Assembly: GCF_001412215.1 (NCBI RefSeq)
Contig: NZ_LLWP01000001.1
Span: 868,001 to 932,000, forward strand
Reading direction: 5' to 3'
DNA: 64,000 nucleotides
Source of the DNA: Pedobacter sp. Hv1
Lineage (GTDB): Bacteria; Bacteroidota; Bacteroidia; Sphingobacteriales; Sphingobacteriaceae
Below are positions 36,635-45,920 of the stretch, in pieces. The translations under genes were made by a program, and so were the position numbers. The stretch's first letter is position 1, and each line of letters opens with the position of its first letter. The notes below the pieces were generated by a model. That model was not told where the DNA came from and ran no database searches. It was given only the letters and a program-made list of their open reading frames with translations.

Positions 36635-37636
36635 TTAAAAGTTCATTCTTGCCATTGGCGATACTTCTTGGCCAATAAAATCACCCGCTAAAAACTTGTG
36701 GTAACCCGCAATCGCAATCATCCCCGCATTATCTGTACAATACTCAAAAGCTGGAATAAAAATATCCCAACCTAATGCTTCTTTCTGTTCTAAAAGCGCA
36801 TTTCTGAGCCCTGAATTTGCAGAAACCCCACCAGCAATCGCAATTTGCTTAATTTGATATTGTTTTGCTGCTTTTTTCAATTTATTTAACAAGATATTGA
36901 CGATACTGTGTTGAACTGATGCACAAATATCTGCTAAATTCTCTTCTATAAATAAAGGATTTTCTTTTTGTCTGTCTCTAATAAAGTACAAAATAGCAGT
37001 TTTAAATCCGCTAAAACTATAGTTCAGACCTTGGATTTGTGGCTCAGGAAACTTAAATGCTAAGGGATTACCTTCTTTTGCATATTTGTCAATTAGAGGA
37101 CCACCCGGATATGGCAAGCTCAATATTTTAGCTGTCTTGTCAAAAGCCTCTCCTGCCGCATCATCCAAAGTTTCACCCACTATTTCCATATCAAAATAAT
37201 CTTTAACCAGTACAATTTGAGTGTGACCGCCAGAAACTGTCAAACATAAAAAGGGGAAATTGGGTTTTGGCTCATCTATAAAATGCGCCAAAATATGTGC
37301 CTGCATATGATTCACTGCAATTAAAGGTAAATCTAAAGCCAATGCAAAAGATTTTGCAAAAGACACTCCTACCAATAATGCACCCAATAAGCCCGGCCCA
37401 CGCGTAAAAGCAACGCCGCTTAATTCATTTTTGTTAACTTTGGCAATTGCCAGCGCTTGTTGAACAGCTGGCACTATGTTTTGTTGATGAACCCTTGATG
37501 CTAATTCTGGAATTACACCTCCATAATTTTCATGAATTGTTTGGTTTGCAATAACATTGGCAGTAATTTTGCCGTTGATACATACAGCAACGGATGTTTC
37601 ATCACAAGAAGATTCTATGGCAAGTATTACAGACAC
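36635..37636 (-). CDS. tsaD: tRNA N6-threonylcarbamoyladenosine transferase
   Basis: 333 aa, ASKHA-fold enzyme that, with TsaB/TsaE, transfers the threonylcarbamoyl group to A37 of ANN-decoding tRNAs. Visible motifs: IESSCDETSVAV at the N-terminus, metal-binding His pair in NHMQAHILAH, SGGHT, and GGVSANSGLR. Length is normal. It diverges from the TamB-like gene. Secure. Confidence 0.97.
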   Translation of the reverse strand: MSVILAIESSCDETSVAVCINGKITANVIANQTIHENYGGVIPELASRVHQQNIVPAVQQALAIAKVNKNELSGVAFTRGPGLLGALLVGVSFAKSFALALDLPLIAVNHMQAHILAHFIDEPKPNFPFLCLTVSGGHTQIVLVKDYFDMEIVGETLDDAAGEAFDKTAKILSLPYPGGPLIDKYAKEGNPLAFKFPEPQIQGLNYSFSGFKTAILYFIRDRQKENPLFIEENLADICASVQHSIVNILLNKLKKAAKQYQIKQIAIAGGVSANSGLRNALLEQKEALGWDIFIPAFEYCTDNAGMIAIAGYHKFLAGDFIGQEVSPMARMNF

Positions 37637-37713
37637 GTTGATTATTATTAAGCTACAAAACTATTAAAAAACTATTAAAAATACTGCTTTGGGTCGTTGC
37701 ATCAATAATAATA

Positions 37714-40700
37714 TTGCTTGCAGCTGTTTTATTCTCGCTTCAATTTAAGCCAGTACAGACCTATGTAGCAAAAAAAGCAGCGGCATACCTATCTAAAGAA
37801 CTCAAAAACACGGTATTGATAGGTGGTTTATACGTTAAACCATTTAAGTCTGTTGTGCTGGAAGACCTCGTTGTACTCGATCGCCAAAAAGATACGCTTG
37901 CAAAATTTCCAAAATTCATGGTAGACCTCAATAGACTTTCCTTAAAAGAAAGAATATTAGATGTAAATACGGTACAGATTAATAATGGCTCATTCTTTTT
38001 AAAAGACAATCAGGATGGTTCATCAAATCTTGATTTCATTATTGATTATTTCGATAGCCCCGCTCCCCCTAATCGACCAAAGAAAAAGAAATTCCAATTC
38101 TTGTTTGATAGGATCATCTTAAACAATGTCAACTTCAAATACAAAAATCTAAAAGTAGATACCGTAATTAAAGGGATCAATTTTGAAGATATTGAGCTCA
38201 CTAAACTCAATGGTATTTTTGAGAAATTGAATACCAATGGACATTTGATACAAGCCAACATTAAAAATTTAACTTTTAAAGAGAAAAGCGGCTTCCATCT
38301 TAAAAATCTCTCTGCTTTTACGACCATTGATACCAATGCTATTGAGTTGAAAAATCTTTTGTTGGTTACCAACCAGACTAGGTTAACCGATTATTACCAG
38401 ATGAAATTTGGTAGGTTCAGAGACTTTAATGATTATGTGAACAAAGTGAGGATGAAGGCTAATTTTAAAAACAGCCATATCTCCTCTAGCGATGTAGCTT
38501 ATTTTACGCCTGCACTAAAAAAAATGAAGCTCGATTTGGACATTGATGGACAAATCAGTGGTTATGTAAATAATTTAAAGGCAAAAAAACTATCCTTAAA
38601 AGCAGGTAAAGCCACCTACATTAAAGGCGATTTCTCTATGAAAGGTCTCCCAGATTGGGATCAGACTTTTCTGGATATGAAGGTTGAAATGGCGGGCACC
38701 AACAAAAAAGACTTGGACGAAATCTTAACAGACATTACAGGAAAACCTATGAAGTCTATCCCTGTAATTGTAAACAAGTTTGGCAATATCAATTTCAATG
38801 GCTCGTTTACTGGTTTTCAAAATGATTTTGTTGCCTTTGGAGAGTTCAAAACAAAATTGGGCCGCTTCAAATCTGATGTAAACATGAAAATCGACAAAAA
38901 AGGCATTCCTTCTTATACAGGGAATGTAAAAACCTTCGATTTTAATCTTAGAGAGCTTTTAAATGAAAAGAGCCTAGGTAGAATTACATCTGCACTTTAT
39001 GTAAAAGGAAAAGGTACCGAAATCAAAGACCTTACCGAGCAATTAGATGGTGACATTTCTTATATTGATTTTAATGACTACCGCTATCGTAATGTTAAAA
39101 TCAATGGCACATTCGACAAAAAGTACTTTGATGGCAACTTAAAGATCAACGATAAAAATGTGCAGTTGGATTTTGATGGTGGCGTAAACCTCAATCCCAA
39201 ATTGCCTGTCTTTAATTTCAAAGCATCAATTAAAAATGCAAGGTTAAAGACTTTAAAATTATTTAAGGATTCGCTAATGGTAGATGCTACTTTTAGCACC
39301 AATTTCTCTGGTAATAACCTCGACAATATACAAGGAGAATTGGCTATCCAAAAGATCAGGTTAAACAATGTGAAAGGAATCTACACCATTGATTCTGTTC
39401 AATTGAATGCAAATGGCATTGGTATCAATAGAAGTCTAACTGTAAAATCCGACATTTTAGATGCAAGTATCAAAGGACAATATGACCTTAATACCATCAT
39501 TTCTTATTACAAGGCCATTGCCAAAACCTATGTCCCTTCATTAGACACCCAAATTATCAAATACAATACCCAGATCTTTGACTTCAATTTAAGAATAAAA
39601 CGATTTGAACCTATTGCCGAACTTATTGTTCCAGGGCTAAGCATTGATGACCAGGCTATCCTTATAGGAAATTTCGACTCGAGAAATAATACCGCCACCT
39701 TAAATGGAAGCATCAAAAAGCTAACCTATAAAGGCATTACCGCAAACAACATCATTATTGATGAAAACACAACCTCAAATCAGTTACAAGCCATTATCAC
39801 CTCAGATAGGGTTGACCTGAATGATAGTTTATACATCAAAAATGTCAATATCTTAAATATCCTAAGAAACGATAGTCTTTCTTTAAACGTAAAACTTTCT
39901 AATGCAGATGATGCCAACCAACTGGATTTAAACGGCTTGGTAGAATTTGCAGGTGATACTACTGCGAAAATTAGCATTTTACCATCCAACTTAAAAATCA
40001 ATAGTGAAGATTGGACCATCCAAGAAAAAGTAAGGATCAACTTTAACAATGGAAAAACTGAAATCAGCAATTTTGATTTGAGTAATGGAGGTCAGCTGTT
40101 AACTGTTGATGGAATTTTATCCAATGATCCCCAAGACCTGTTGTTGGTTGGTTTTAAGAACTTCAATCTTAAAACCATTAATCCTTTTGTTAAAACACTC
40201 GGCTTAAAACTGGCAGGAAATGTAAATGGCAAAACACGACTCTATAACGTCTTAAACTCTGCAAGAGTTACCGATAGTTTAGAGATTGATTCGTTAACAT
40301 TTAACGACACCTTTATAGGAAAACTCACAGATACCAGTTCTTACGACAAGTCTAAAGACAGGGCTAATGTGTATACTCAAATCTTAACGGACAATAAAGA
40401 AACCTTCAAGATAACTGGAAATCTTGACCTAAAAGATAAAAAAATTGACTTAGGCGTAAGATTAAATGATAGCAAACTCGCAATTCTGGAGCCTTTTGTT
40501 AAAAAATTAGTTTCCAACCTGAAAGGCGAGGTATCTGCAGATCTTACGGTAAAAGGAACTTTTGACAAACCCGGAATTGACGGCAGTGTATCCTTCAATA
40601 AAGGGCAGCTAACAGTAAATTATCTCAAGACGGCTTATACTTTAGATGATAAAGTAAAGGTTGAAAACAGTGTAATTGGTATCGAAGATTTGGTATTGGA

Positions 40701-42117
40701 AGATGTGGATGGTAATAAAGCGACAGCTACAGGAACGGTAGACCTTAACGACCTAGACAATCCAAACATACAGGTTGATTTAGTGGCCACTAACTTCATG
40801 GCGTTAAATACCACTTCTAAAGATAATTCCGTTTATTATGGTAAAGCTTATGCAAGTGGCAATTTCTCTTTTAAAGGGCCAACCAATAAAATGAGGATTG
40901 ATATCAATGCCAAAACCGAAAAAGGAACCATTTTTAACCTTCCGTTAAATAGTTCTGAAACGGTTTCTGATAAAGACTTTATCACTTTTGTGAGTAAAGA
41001 CACCACTAAGGTGGTTAAAAAACAGGCCAATTTTGATGGTCTGACGATGAATTTTAAACTAAAGGTAGATCCTAACAGTACAGCAAACATCTACACCATT
41101 TTAGGAAAGTTAAGTGGAAAGGGAAATGCCGAACTCGAACTAAATATCAGTAGTGTGGGCGATTTTGAAATGAAAGGCGACTACATTATTGAAAGCGGTA
41201 TCTTCGATTTCACGGCACAAGAAGTGATCAATAAAAGGTTTGACATTAGACAAGGTGGAACAATTAGGTGGACTGGAAACCCGACCGCAGCACAAATTAA
41301 CTTAAAAGCCATTTATGCATTAAGGGCAAGTACTACAGACCTTTACACAGCGGCGAATCAGGAACAGGGTTCAAATGTAAACGAGAGGGTACAAACGGAA
41401 GTAGAAATGGGCTTGAGTGGGTTATTGTTAAAACCTGATATTAAATTGGACATCTTCTTTCCTGCCAACCCAGCTATTAAAGAAAAGTTACAATCTTACT
41501 TTAATGATGGTAATAACCTAAACACCCAAGCATTGAGTTTGATTATCCAGAGGCGATTTGCACCAGGGTCAGGTCAAGAAAACCTTGGGCAACAGTTAGG
41601 CTCTGTAGGAACCAGTACGGCTACCGAACTTTTGTTCAATCAGTTTAACAACCTGCTTTCTTCATTAAATTTAAGTTTTGTCGATATCAATTTCCGTTCG
41701 TTAAATGATGCCAGTGCTTCATTCAAATTATTCAACGACCGTATTATCATCAATGCAGGTATTACCGATACCAAAAGTGCGAACGATTTTACACCAATTG
41801 GTTTTTCTAAAAACAATGTAGGTGGAGAATTGGAGGTTTTAGGCCTGATCAAAAAAGATGGGACGTTAGTTGGCAAAATAGCCACTAAACCACCTACGCA
41901 ACAAAGTATTTTTGCCAACCCGGGGATAGATCAAAGCGCAAATGTGAACTCTTTTGGACTGATCTATAGTCAGCAGTTTGATTCCTTTAATGAATTTTTA
42001 CAGAAGATTACTGGAAAATATCGTAGGGAGCAGAAAAAGAAAGAAGCGCAAAAGGCTAAAGAAACATTAAACAAAGAAGCCATTATAAACGAAAGCAAGA
42101 AAAATCAAAAGAAATAA
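37714..42117 (+). CDS. tamB: TamB-like translocation and assembly module protein
   Basis: At least 1467 aa. An N-terminal TM anchor precedes a very long, repetitive beta-rich region (AsmA/DUF748-like repeats; many LDLNGxx and KGxFDKPGIDG phrases), ending in the TamB C-terminal DUF490 domain (about 1090-1420; GDFEMKGDYIIESGIFDF; GGTIRWTGNPTAAQINLKA) and a charged tail. Such proteins bridge inner and outer membranes and move lipids or help assemble outer membrane proteins. Start is doubtful: the TTG given cuts the anchor. The frame continues upstream to a stop at 37639 (KKLLKILLWVVASIIILL) without ATG, GTG or TTG, so an ATT at 37663 or CTG at 37684 may be used. Confidence 0.9.
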   Translation: MLAAVLFSLQFKPVQTYVAKKAAAYLSKELKNTVLIGGLYVKPFKSVVLEDLVVLDRQKDTLAKFPKFMVDLNRLSLKERILDVNTVQINNGSFFLKDNQDGSSNLDFIIDYFDSPAPPNRPKKKKFQFLFDRIILNNVNFKYKNLKVDTVIKGINFEDIELTKLNGIFEKLNTNGHLIQANIKNLTFKEKSGFHLKNLSAFTTIDTNAIELKNLLLVTNQTRLTDYYQMKFGRFRDFNDYVNKVRMKANFKNSHISSSDVAYFTPALKKMKLDLDIDGQISGYVNNLKAKKLSLKAGKATYIKGDFSMKGLPDWDQTFLDMKVEMAGTNKKDLDEILTDITGKPMKSIPVIVNKFGNINFNGSFTGFQNDFVAFGEFKTKLGRFKSDVNMKIDKKGIPSYTGNVKTFDFNLRELLNEKSLGRITSALYVKGKGTEIKDLTEQLDGDISYIDFNDYRYRNVKINGTFDKKYFDGNLKINDKNVQLDFDGGVNLNPKLPVFNFKASIKNARLKTLKLFKDSLMVDATFSTNFSGNNLDNIQGELAIQKIRLNNVKGIYTIDSVQLNANGIGINRSLTVKSDILDASIKGQYDLNTIISYYKAIAKTYVPSLDTQIIKYNTQIFDFNLRIKRFEPIAELIVPGLSIDDQAILIGNFDSRNNTATLNGSIKKLTYKGITANNIIIDENTTSNQLQAIITSDRVDLNDSLYIKNVNILNILRNDSLSLNVKLSNADDANQLDLNGLVEFAGDTTAKISILPSNLKINSEDWTIQEKVRINFNNGKTEISNFDLSNGGQLLTVDGILSNDPQDLLLVGFKNFNLKTINPFVKTLGLKLAGNVNGKTRLYNVLNSARVTDSLEIDSLTFNDTFIGKLTDTSSYDKSKDRANVYTQILTDNKETFKITGNLDLKDKKIDLGVRLNDSKLAILEPFVKKLVSNLKGEVSADLTVKGTFDKPGIDGSVSFNKGQLTVNYLKTAYTLDDKVKVENSVIGIEDLVLEDVDGNKATATGTVDLNDLDNPNIQVDLVATNFMALNTTSKDNSVYYGKAYASGNFSFKGPTNKMRIDINAKTEKGTIFNLPLNSSETVSDKDFITFVSKDTTKVVKKQANFDGLTMNFKLKVDPNSTANIYTILGKLSGKGNAELELNISSVGDFEMKGDYIIESGIFDFTAQEVINKRFDIRQGGTIRWTGNPTAAQINLKAIYALRASTTDLYTAANQEQGSNVNERVQTEVEMGLSGLLLKPDIKLDIFFPANPAIKEKLQSYFNDGNNLNTQALSLIIQRRFAPGSGQENLGQQLGSVGTSTATELLFNQFNNLLSSLNLSFVDINFRSLNDASASFKLFNDRIIINAGITDTKSANDFTPIGFSKNNVGGELEVLGLIKKDGTLVGKIATKPPTQQSIFANPGIDQSANVNSFGLIYSQQFDSFNEFLQKITGKYRREQKKKEAQKAKETLNKEAIINESKKNQKK

Positions 42118-42164
42118 GGCTTTGATTTTTCTTGCTTAGCAATATATTTAACTAAATTAAGATG

Positions 42165-43376
42165 TTAGCGGTTCATGATTTGATGACCCATTTTATCTCT
42201 TTTAGTTTTAAGGTAAGTTTCATTGTGTTTGTTGCTTTCTATTTCAATTGGAATATTTTCTACAATTTCAAGTCCATAGCCAATTAAACCAGCTCTTTTT
42301 GTTGGGTTGTTAGACATTAAGCGCATCTTACTTACACCCTGTGCTCTTAAAATTTGTGCACCTACTCCATAGTCGCGTTCATCGCCTTTAAAGCCCAGTT
42401 GAAGATTGGCTTCAACCGTATCGAAACCAGCATCTTGTAAATTATACGAACGTAATTTATTGATCAGTCCAATCCCTCTACCTTCTTGGTTCATGTATAC
42501 GATCACCCCTTTACCTTCTGCTTCTATCATTTGGAAAGCTTTATGAAGCTGAGGGCCACAATCACAACGGCATGAACCAAATATATCACCTGTAACACAA
42601 GAGCTATGTATGCGTGTTAAAATCGGCTCACCTTCTGTCCATTCGCCCTTACTAATGGCCAAGTGAGTTGCATTGTTACTCAATTGCGTGTAGGCCGTCA
42701 TTTTAAAATCGCCCCATTGTGTAGGCAAACTAACGGTAACCTCTTCTCTAATTAAACTTTCAGCAGCTAAACGATAAGCAATCAGATCTTTGATGGTGAT
42801 GATCTTCAATTCGTGCTGTGCCGCAATTAACATCAAGTCTGGTAAACGGGCCATTGTCCCATCTTCATTCATGATCTCAACCAACACTCCTGCTGGCTCA
42901 AAACCTGCCAAACGGGCTAAATCAATAGTAGCTTCAGTATGGCCAGTTCTTCTTAATACGCCTTCTCTTTTTGCTTTTAAGGGGAAAATATGCCCAGGTC
43001 TACCTAAATCTTCTGGCTTAGTATCTGGATTGATCAAGGCCTGAACTGTTTTTGCCCTATCGTGTGTAGAGATTCCTGTAGTACAACCATGCCCAATTAA
43101 ATCTACTGATACAGTAAATGGGGTTTGGTGTAAAACAGTATTGTTTTGAACCATTAAATCCAATTTCAAGTCATTGCAAAGATCTTCTATCAATGGTGCA
43201 CAAATTAATCCACGGCCATACTTAGACATGAAATTAATTACCTCTGGTGTTACATTTCTGGCAGCAGTAATAAAGTCTCCTTCATTCTCACGATCCTCAT
43301 CATCCACCACAATAATTATTTTACCTGCTTTGATATCTTCAATAGCTTCTGCTATCGTATTCAATTTAATTTCCAT
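42165..43376 (-). CDS. ribBA: Bifunctional DHBP synthase / GTP cyclohydrolase II
   Basis: 403 aa. The N-terminal RibB domain (about 1-200) makes 3,4-dihydroxy-2-butanone-4-phosphate ([29 protein letters not shown]). The C-terminal RibA domain (about 205-400) opens GTP; its zinc cysteines are in [14 protein letters not shown] and its nucleotide motif in NQEGRGIGL. The two supply both substrates of lumazine synthase in riboflavin synthesis. No FMN riboswitch was recognised in the short leader. It pairs functionally with ribF at 16949, far away in the window. Confidence 0.97.
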   Translation of the reverse strand: MEIKLNTIAEAIEDIKAGKIIIVVDDEDRENEGDFITAARNVTPEVINFMSKYGRGLICAPLIEDLCNDLKLDLMVQNNTVLHQTPFTVSVDLIGHGCTTGISTHDRAKTVQALINPDTKPEDLGRPGHIFPLKAKREGVLRRTGHTEATIDLARLAGFEPAGVLVEIMNEDGTMARLPDLMLIAAQHELKIITIKDLIAYRLAAESLIREEVTVSLPTQWGDFKMTAYTQLSNNATHLAISKGEWTEGEPILTRIHSSCVTGDIFGSCRCDCGPQLHKAFQMIEAEGKGVIVYMNQEGRGIGLINKLRSYNLQDAGFDTVEANLQLGFKGDERDYGVGAQILRAQGVSKMRLMSNNPTKRAGLIGYGLEIVENIPIEIESNKHNETYLKTKRDKMGHQIMNR

Positions 43377-43435
43377 TCTATTTTGGTCTTAATTATAAGC
43401 AAGGCCATTAAGGTCATCTGCATTATAAATATTTA

Positions 43436-43443
43436 CAAAGTTA
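43436..43443 (-). promoter_or_regulatory. Putative -7 box of ribBA
   Basis: On the minus strand TAACTTTG matches TAnnTTTG, about 60 bp before the ribBA start. The implied leader of about 50 bases is too short for an FMN riboswitch. Confidence 0.4.
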
Positions 43444-43517
43444 CAATCTTTTGAGAGCAATATTTTACTAAAATATCATCATTAAGTAATGAATAAGGCT
43501 AAAAGAAGTTTACTATA

Positions 43518-44963
43518 TTAATTATTGGCTTTAAGCTTTTTACGTTTGAACAGCCCTAAGATCAGTTGCTTGTAATAATCGATATCGAACAAGGCAGAAT
43601 CTACTGTAGCCTTATAGGTTAAGAATATTCCCAATGGTGTTAAAACGATAATTGCCATCCACATCCCAAAAATAGGCTCCAAGGTTCCTTCCTTGGCAGA
43701 TTTTTCGGCAACGGTAGAGATAATATGGTAGACCAAAAAGAATACTACAGCAATTACTACTGGCAAACCTAGGCCACCTTTTCTGATAATTGCACCTAAA
43801 GGCGCTCCGATAAAGAATAATAAAAGACAAGAAAAAGCTAATGTATATTTTCTAAGGTACTCTACCCTAGCTCCAATAATTTCCTTTTTTTCATCTTGAT
43901 AGCTAAGAATTCTATTATTAATTACCTGTCTGATACTGGCTGTAAGATCGGATGCATTTTGCAATACTTGCGTAAGGTCTTTTTTAGGAATTGAATTGAG
44001 AATATTGCCCTTAATCGTTTTTTCTTTACTCTTAACTTTCGTATATCCTTTCACATAGCTCGTAGTTTTATAGTAACTACTCACATTAATTTTAGCACTT
44101 CTATTGGCACTGTCTAGGCTTTTGGAAAGTGAATCTTGCCTCCTGATAAGCCCCTTACGATTAAGCATGGGTGCATTGTTTCTAAAACTCGATTCATCAG
44201 TACGGCTCATGTCACCAAAGGTGGAGAAATCTAGCTTTACCTCCGTTTCTTTAAAACGCATTCTGGTTAGCGTTTGTCTATTGTTATAGCTATTTCCCCT
44301 ACCCCCATCTTCTTCATACCTAATTCCGTCAGAAAGTTTGAGCAGCATGTATTTTCCATCTGTTGTTTTAGTCATTCTGCCTTGTTTGGCAATAATGATC
44401 TTAGGAATGCCATTTGTACCACTATGATCGTAAATCATAATTCCATATAGAGAATCTATTCCTCCCTTTCCTTTATGATCTACTCTAATGGCATAACCTG
44501 GAATACTGTTGTTAAAAACCCCTGGTTTAATTAGAAATGACAGTTTTTTATTTCTGATATCGAAAAGAAGCGAGTAGTATTTTGTATTCGCTTTTGGCAG
44601 CATGTAATCTGAGAAGTAAAAAGAGGCTATTGATAATATAATGATCAACACAAATAATGGCCTCATGGCCTTTTGTAGAGATACTCCAGCAGATTTGATG
44701 GCAACTAATTCATAGTTTTCTCCTAAGGTACCAAAAGTCATGATGGAGGAGAGCAGAACAGAAAGTGGCAATGCCATGGCAACATTTGATGCTGAAGCAT
44801 AAATCATTACTTCAGCTATGGTATACCATTCAAATCCTTTCCCTATCAAATCATCAATATATTTGAACAGGAAAAACATCAAAAGGATAAACATCACAAT
44901 AAAAAATGTGACGATAAAAGGCCTAATAAATGCCTTAATTAACAGTAAATGTATCTTTTTCAA
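43518..44963 (-). CDS. LptF/LptG-family permease
   Basis: 481 aa, YjgP/YjgQ family. Three N-terminal TMs (about 12-35, 50-80, 98-118), a large periplasmic beta-jellyroll region (about 125-375, partly Ser/Lys-rich and longer than in Proteobacteria), and three C-terminal TMs (about 378-460; AFSCLLLFFIGAPLGAIIRKGGLG). The family forms the inner-membrane LPS exporter with LptB. Whether it is LptF or LptG cannot be told from this alone. The START-like gene lies 30 bp upstream on the same strand. Confidence 0.9.
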   Translation of the reverse strand: MKKIHLLLIKAFIRPFIVTFFIVMFILLMFFLFKYIDDLIGKGFEWYTIAEVMIYASASNVAMALPLSVLLSSIMTFGTLGENYELVAIKSAGVSLQKAMRPLFVLIIILSIASFYFSDYMLPKANTKYYSLLFDIRNKKLSFLIKPGVFNNSIPGYAIRVDHKGKGGIDSLYGIMIYDHSGTNGIPKIIIAKQGRMTKTTDGKYMLLKLSDGIRYEEDGGRGNSYNNRQTLTRMRFKETEVKLDFSTFGDMSRTDESSFRNNAPMLNRKGLIRRQDSLSKSLDSANRSAKINVSSYYKTTSYVKGYTKVKSKEKTIKGNILNSIPKKDLTQVLQNASDLTASIRQVINNRILSYQDEKKEIIGARVEYLRKYTLAFSCLLLFFIGAPLGAIIRKGGLGLPVVIAVVFFLVYHIISTVAEKSAKEGTLEPIFGMWMAIIVLTPLGIFLTYKATVDSALFDIDYYKQLILGLFKRKKLKANN

Positions 44964-44993
44964 TATGCAAAGATAGACAATACCGTTGAAAAT

Positions 44994-45374
44994 TTAAGCA
45001 CCAATTACACTCAACAGATAAGTAATCTGGTTGTCCCAAATTTGAGTTTTTTCAGTGCGAGTTTCGTCGGTAGCAAAATCAGTAATTGCTAATGCTACAT
45101 CATTGGTCAATTCATCTTGCACAATCTCCATTTCAAAATAGCAGTGGGGTTCATCGTCGAGCCATTTAAACTTCACCAACTTGTTTTCTTTTATGCTGAG
45201 CAATTTTGCTTTCTGAACTTCATCGTCCCATGTAAAGGTATATACTTGATCTCTGAAAATCACATCATCTGCAAACCATTGCGACAAACCATTTGGTTCG
45301 CTAATGAAACTAAATAATATCCGTGGAGATGACCTTAACTCATATTCTAGTGTAAATTTTTTCTTTTCTGACAT
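44994..45374 (-). CDS. START-like (SRPBCC/AHSA1-type) domain protein
   Basis: 126 aa, single domain: FTLEYELRSSPRILFSFISEP, LSQWFADDV and a beta-strand series ending in a helix (TQIWDNQITYLLSVIG). This matches the Bacteroidetes family of small START-like proteins next to lptF/G-type genes. The ligand is unknown. Probably co-transcribed with the permease. Confidence 0.85.
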   Translation of the reverse strand: MSEKKKFTLEYELRSSPRILFSFISEPNGLSQWFADDVIFRDQVYTFTWDDEVQKAKLLSIKENKLVKFKWLDDEPHCYFEMEIVQDELTNDVALAITDFATDETRTEKTQIWDNQITYLLSVIGA

Positions 45375-45446
45375 CCTTAAACACCTCTATCTTAAAAATA
45401 TTGGACTATTTTTTATTTATTATTTCTAAAGAAAAGTAATTTATTC

Positions 45447-45454
45447 TATATTTG
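45447..45454 (+). promoter_or_regulatory. Putative -7 box of the tRNA-Met gene
   Basis: TATATTTG matches TAnnTTTG and ends 25 bp before the mature tRNA 5' end. A short leader would be removed by RNase P. Confidence 0.5.
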
Positions 45455-45479
45455 CAACTCTTTAAAAAATAAGATGCCC

Positions 45480-45553
45480 GGCGGGGTAGCTCAGTTGGTT
45501 AGAGCGCAGGATTCATAACCCTGAGGTCACGAGTTCAACTCTCGTTCCCGCTA
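45480..45553 (+). tRNA. tRNA-Met (CAT)
   Basis: 74 bases fold as a cloverleaf: acceptor GGCGGGG with TCCCGCT (two G-U pairs), D-arm GCTC/GAGC, anticodon loop TTCATAA with CAT, T-arm ACGAG/CTCGT with loop TTCAACT, discriminator A. The CCA end is not encoded. The acceptor begins with a G-U pair instead of the initiator C-A mismatch, which points to the elongator. It marks the left edge of an accessory stretch. Confidence 0.93.
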
Positions 45554-45563
45554 CTTGAAAATC

Positions 45564-45600
45564 AAGCCTTTAGCTTTAAAAAGCTAGAGGCTTTTTTGTT
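45564..45600 (+). terminator. Rho-independent terminator of the tRNA gene
   Basis: A 13-bp stem with one wobble (45564-45576 with 45581-45593), loop TAAA, and a T-rich tail. It sits 10 bp after the tRNA. Confidence 0.9.
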
Positions 45601-45920
45601 TTAACACAACATAGCTAAAACATTTTGCCGCTTTTATTGGCAACTTAATAAGTTTCTAGCATCCTTATTTTGCTTGTTATCCCATTTAATTTTCCTCATC
45701 TTTTATCACAATATGATTAATAGGATCCGGACTTATTTTCTCCAATTTTAATTCAAGCTTATATTACATTTTCAGCTAGCACTTAAGCAATTAGCAACTA
45801 CATCTAGCTCCTATTCTCTAAAACAGGCAGGATGATGATATTTCATTTAAACTTGTTATCTTGTATAAGAATTATCTTAAATACGGGATGTGATGCGGGG
45901 TTATTAGACAAACAACAAAC
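45601..45920. other. Intergenic stretch upstream of the DUF4157 gene
   Basis: 320 bp, AT-rich. No gene, repeat or repeated copy of the tRNA 3' end is seen. It should hold the promoter of the large gene that follows. Confidence 0.4.

Noticed and set aside
43377..43517. FMN riboswitch upstream of ribBA
   Set aside because: The leader is too short and I could not see the conserved multi-helix core.
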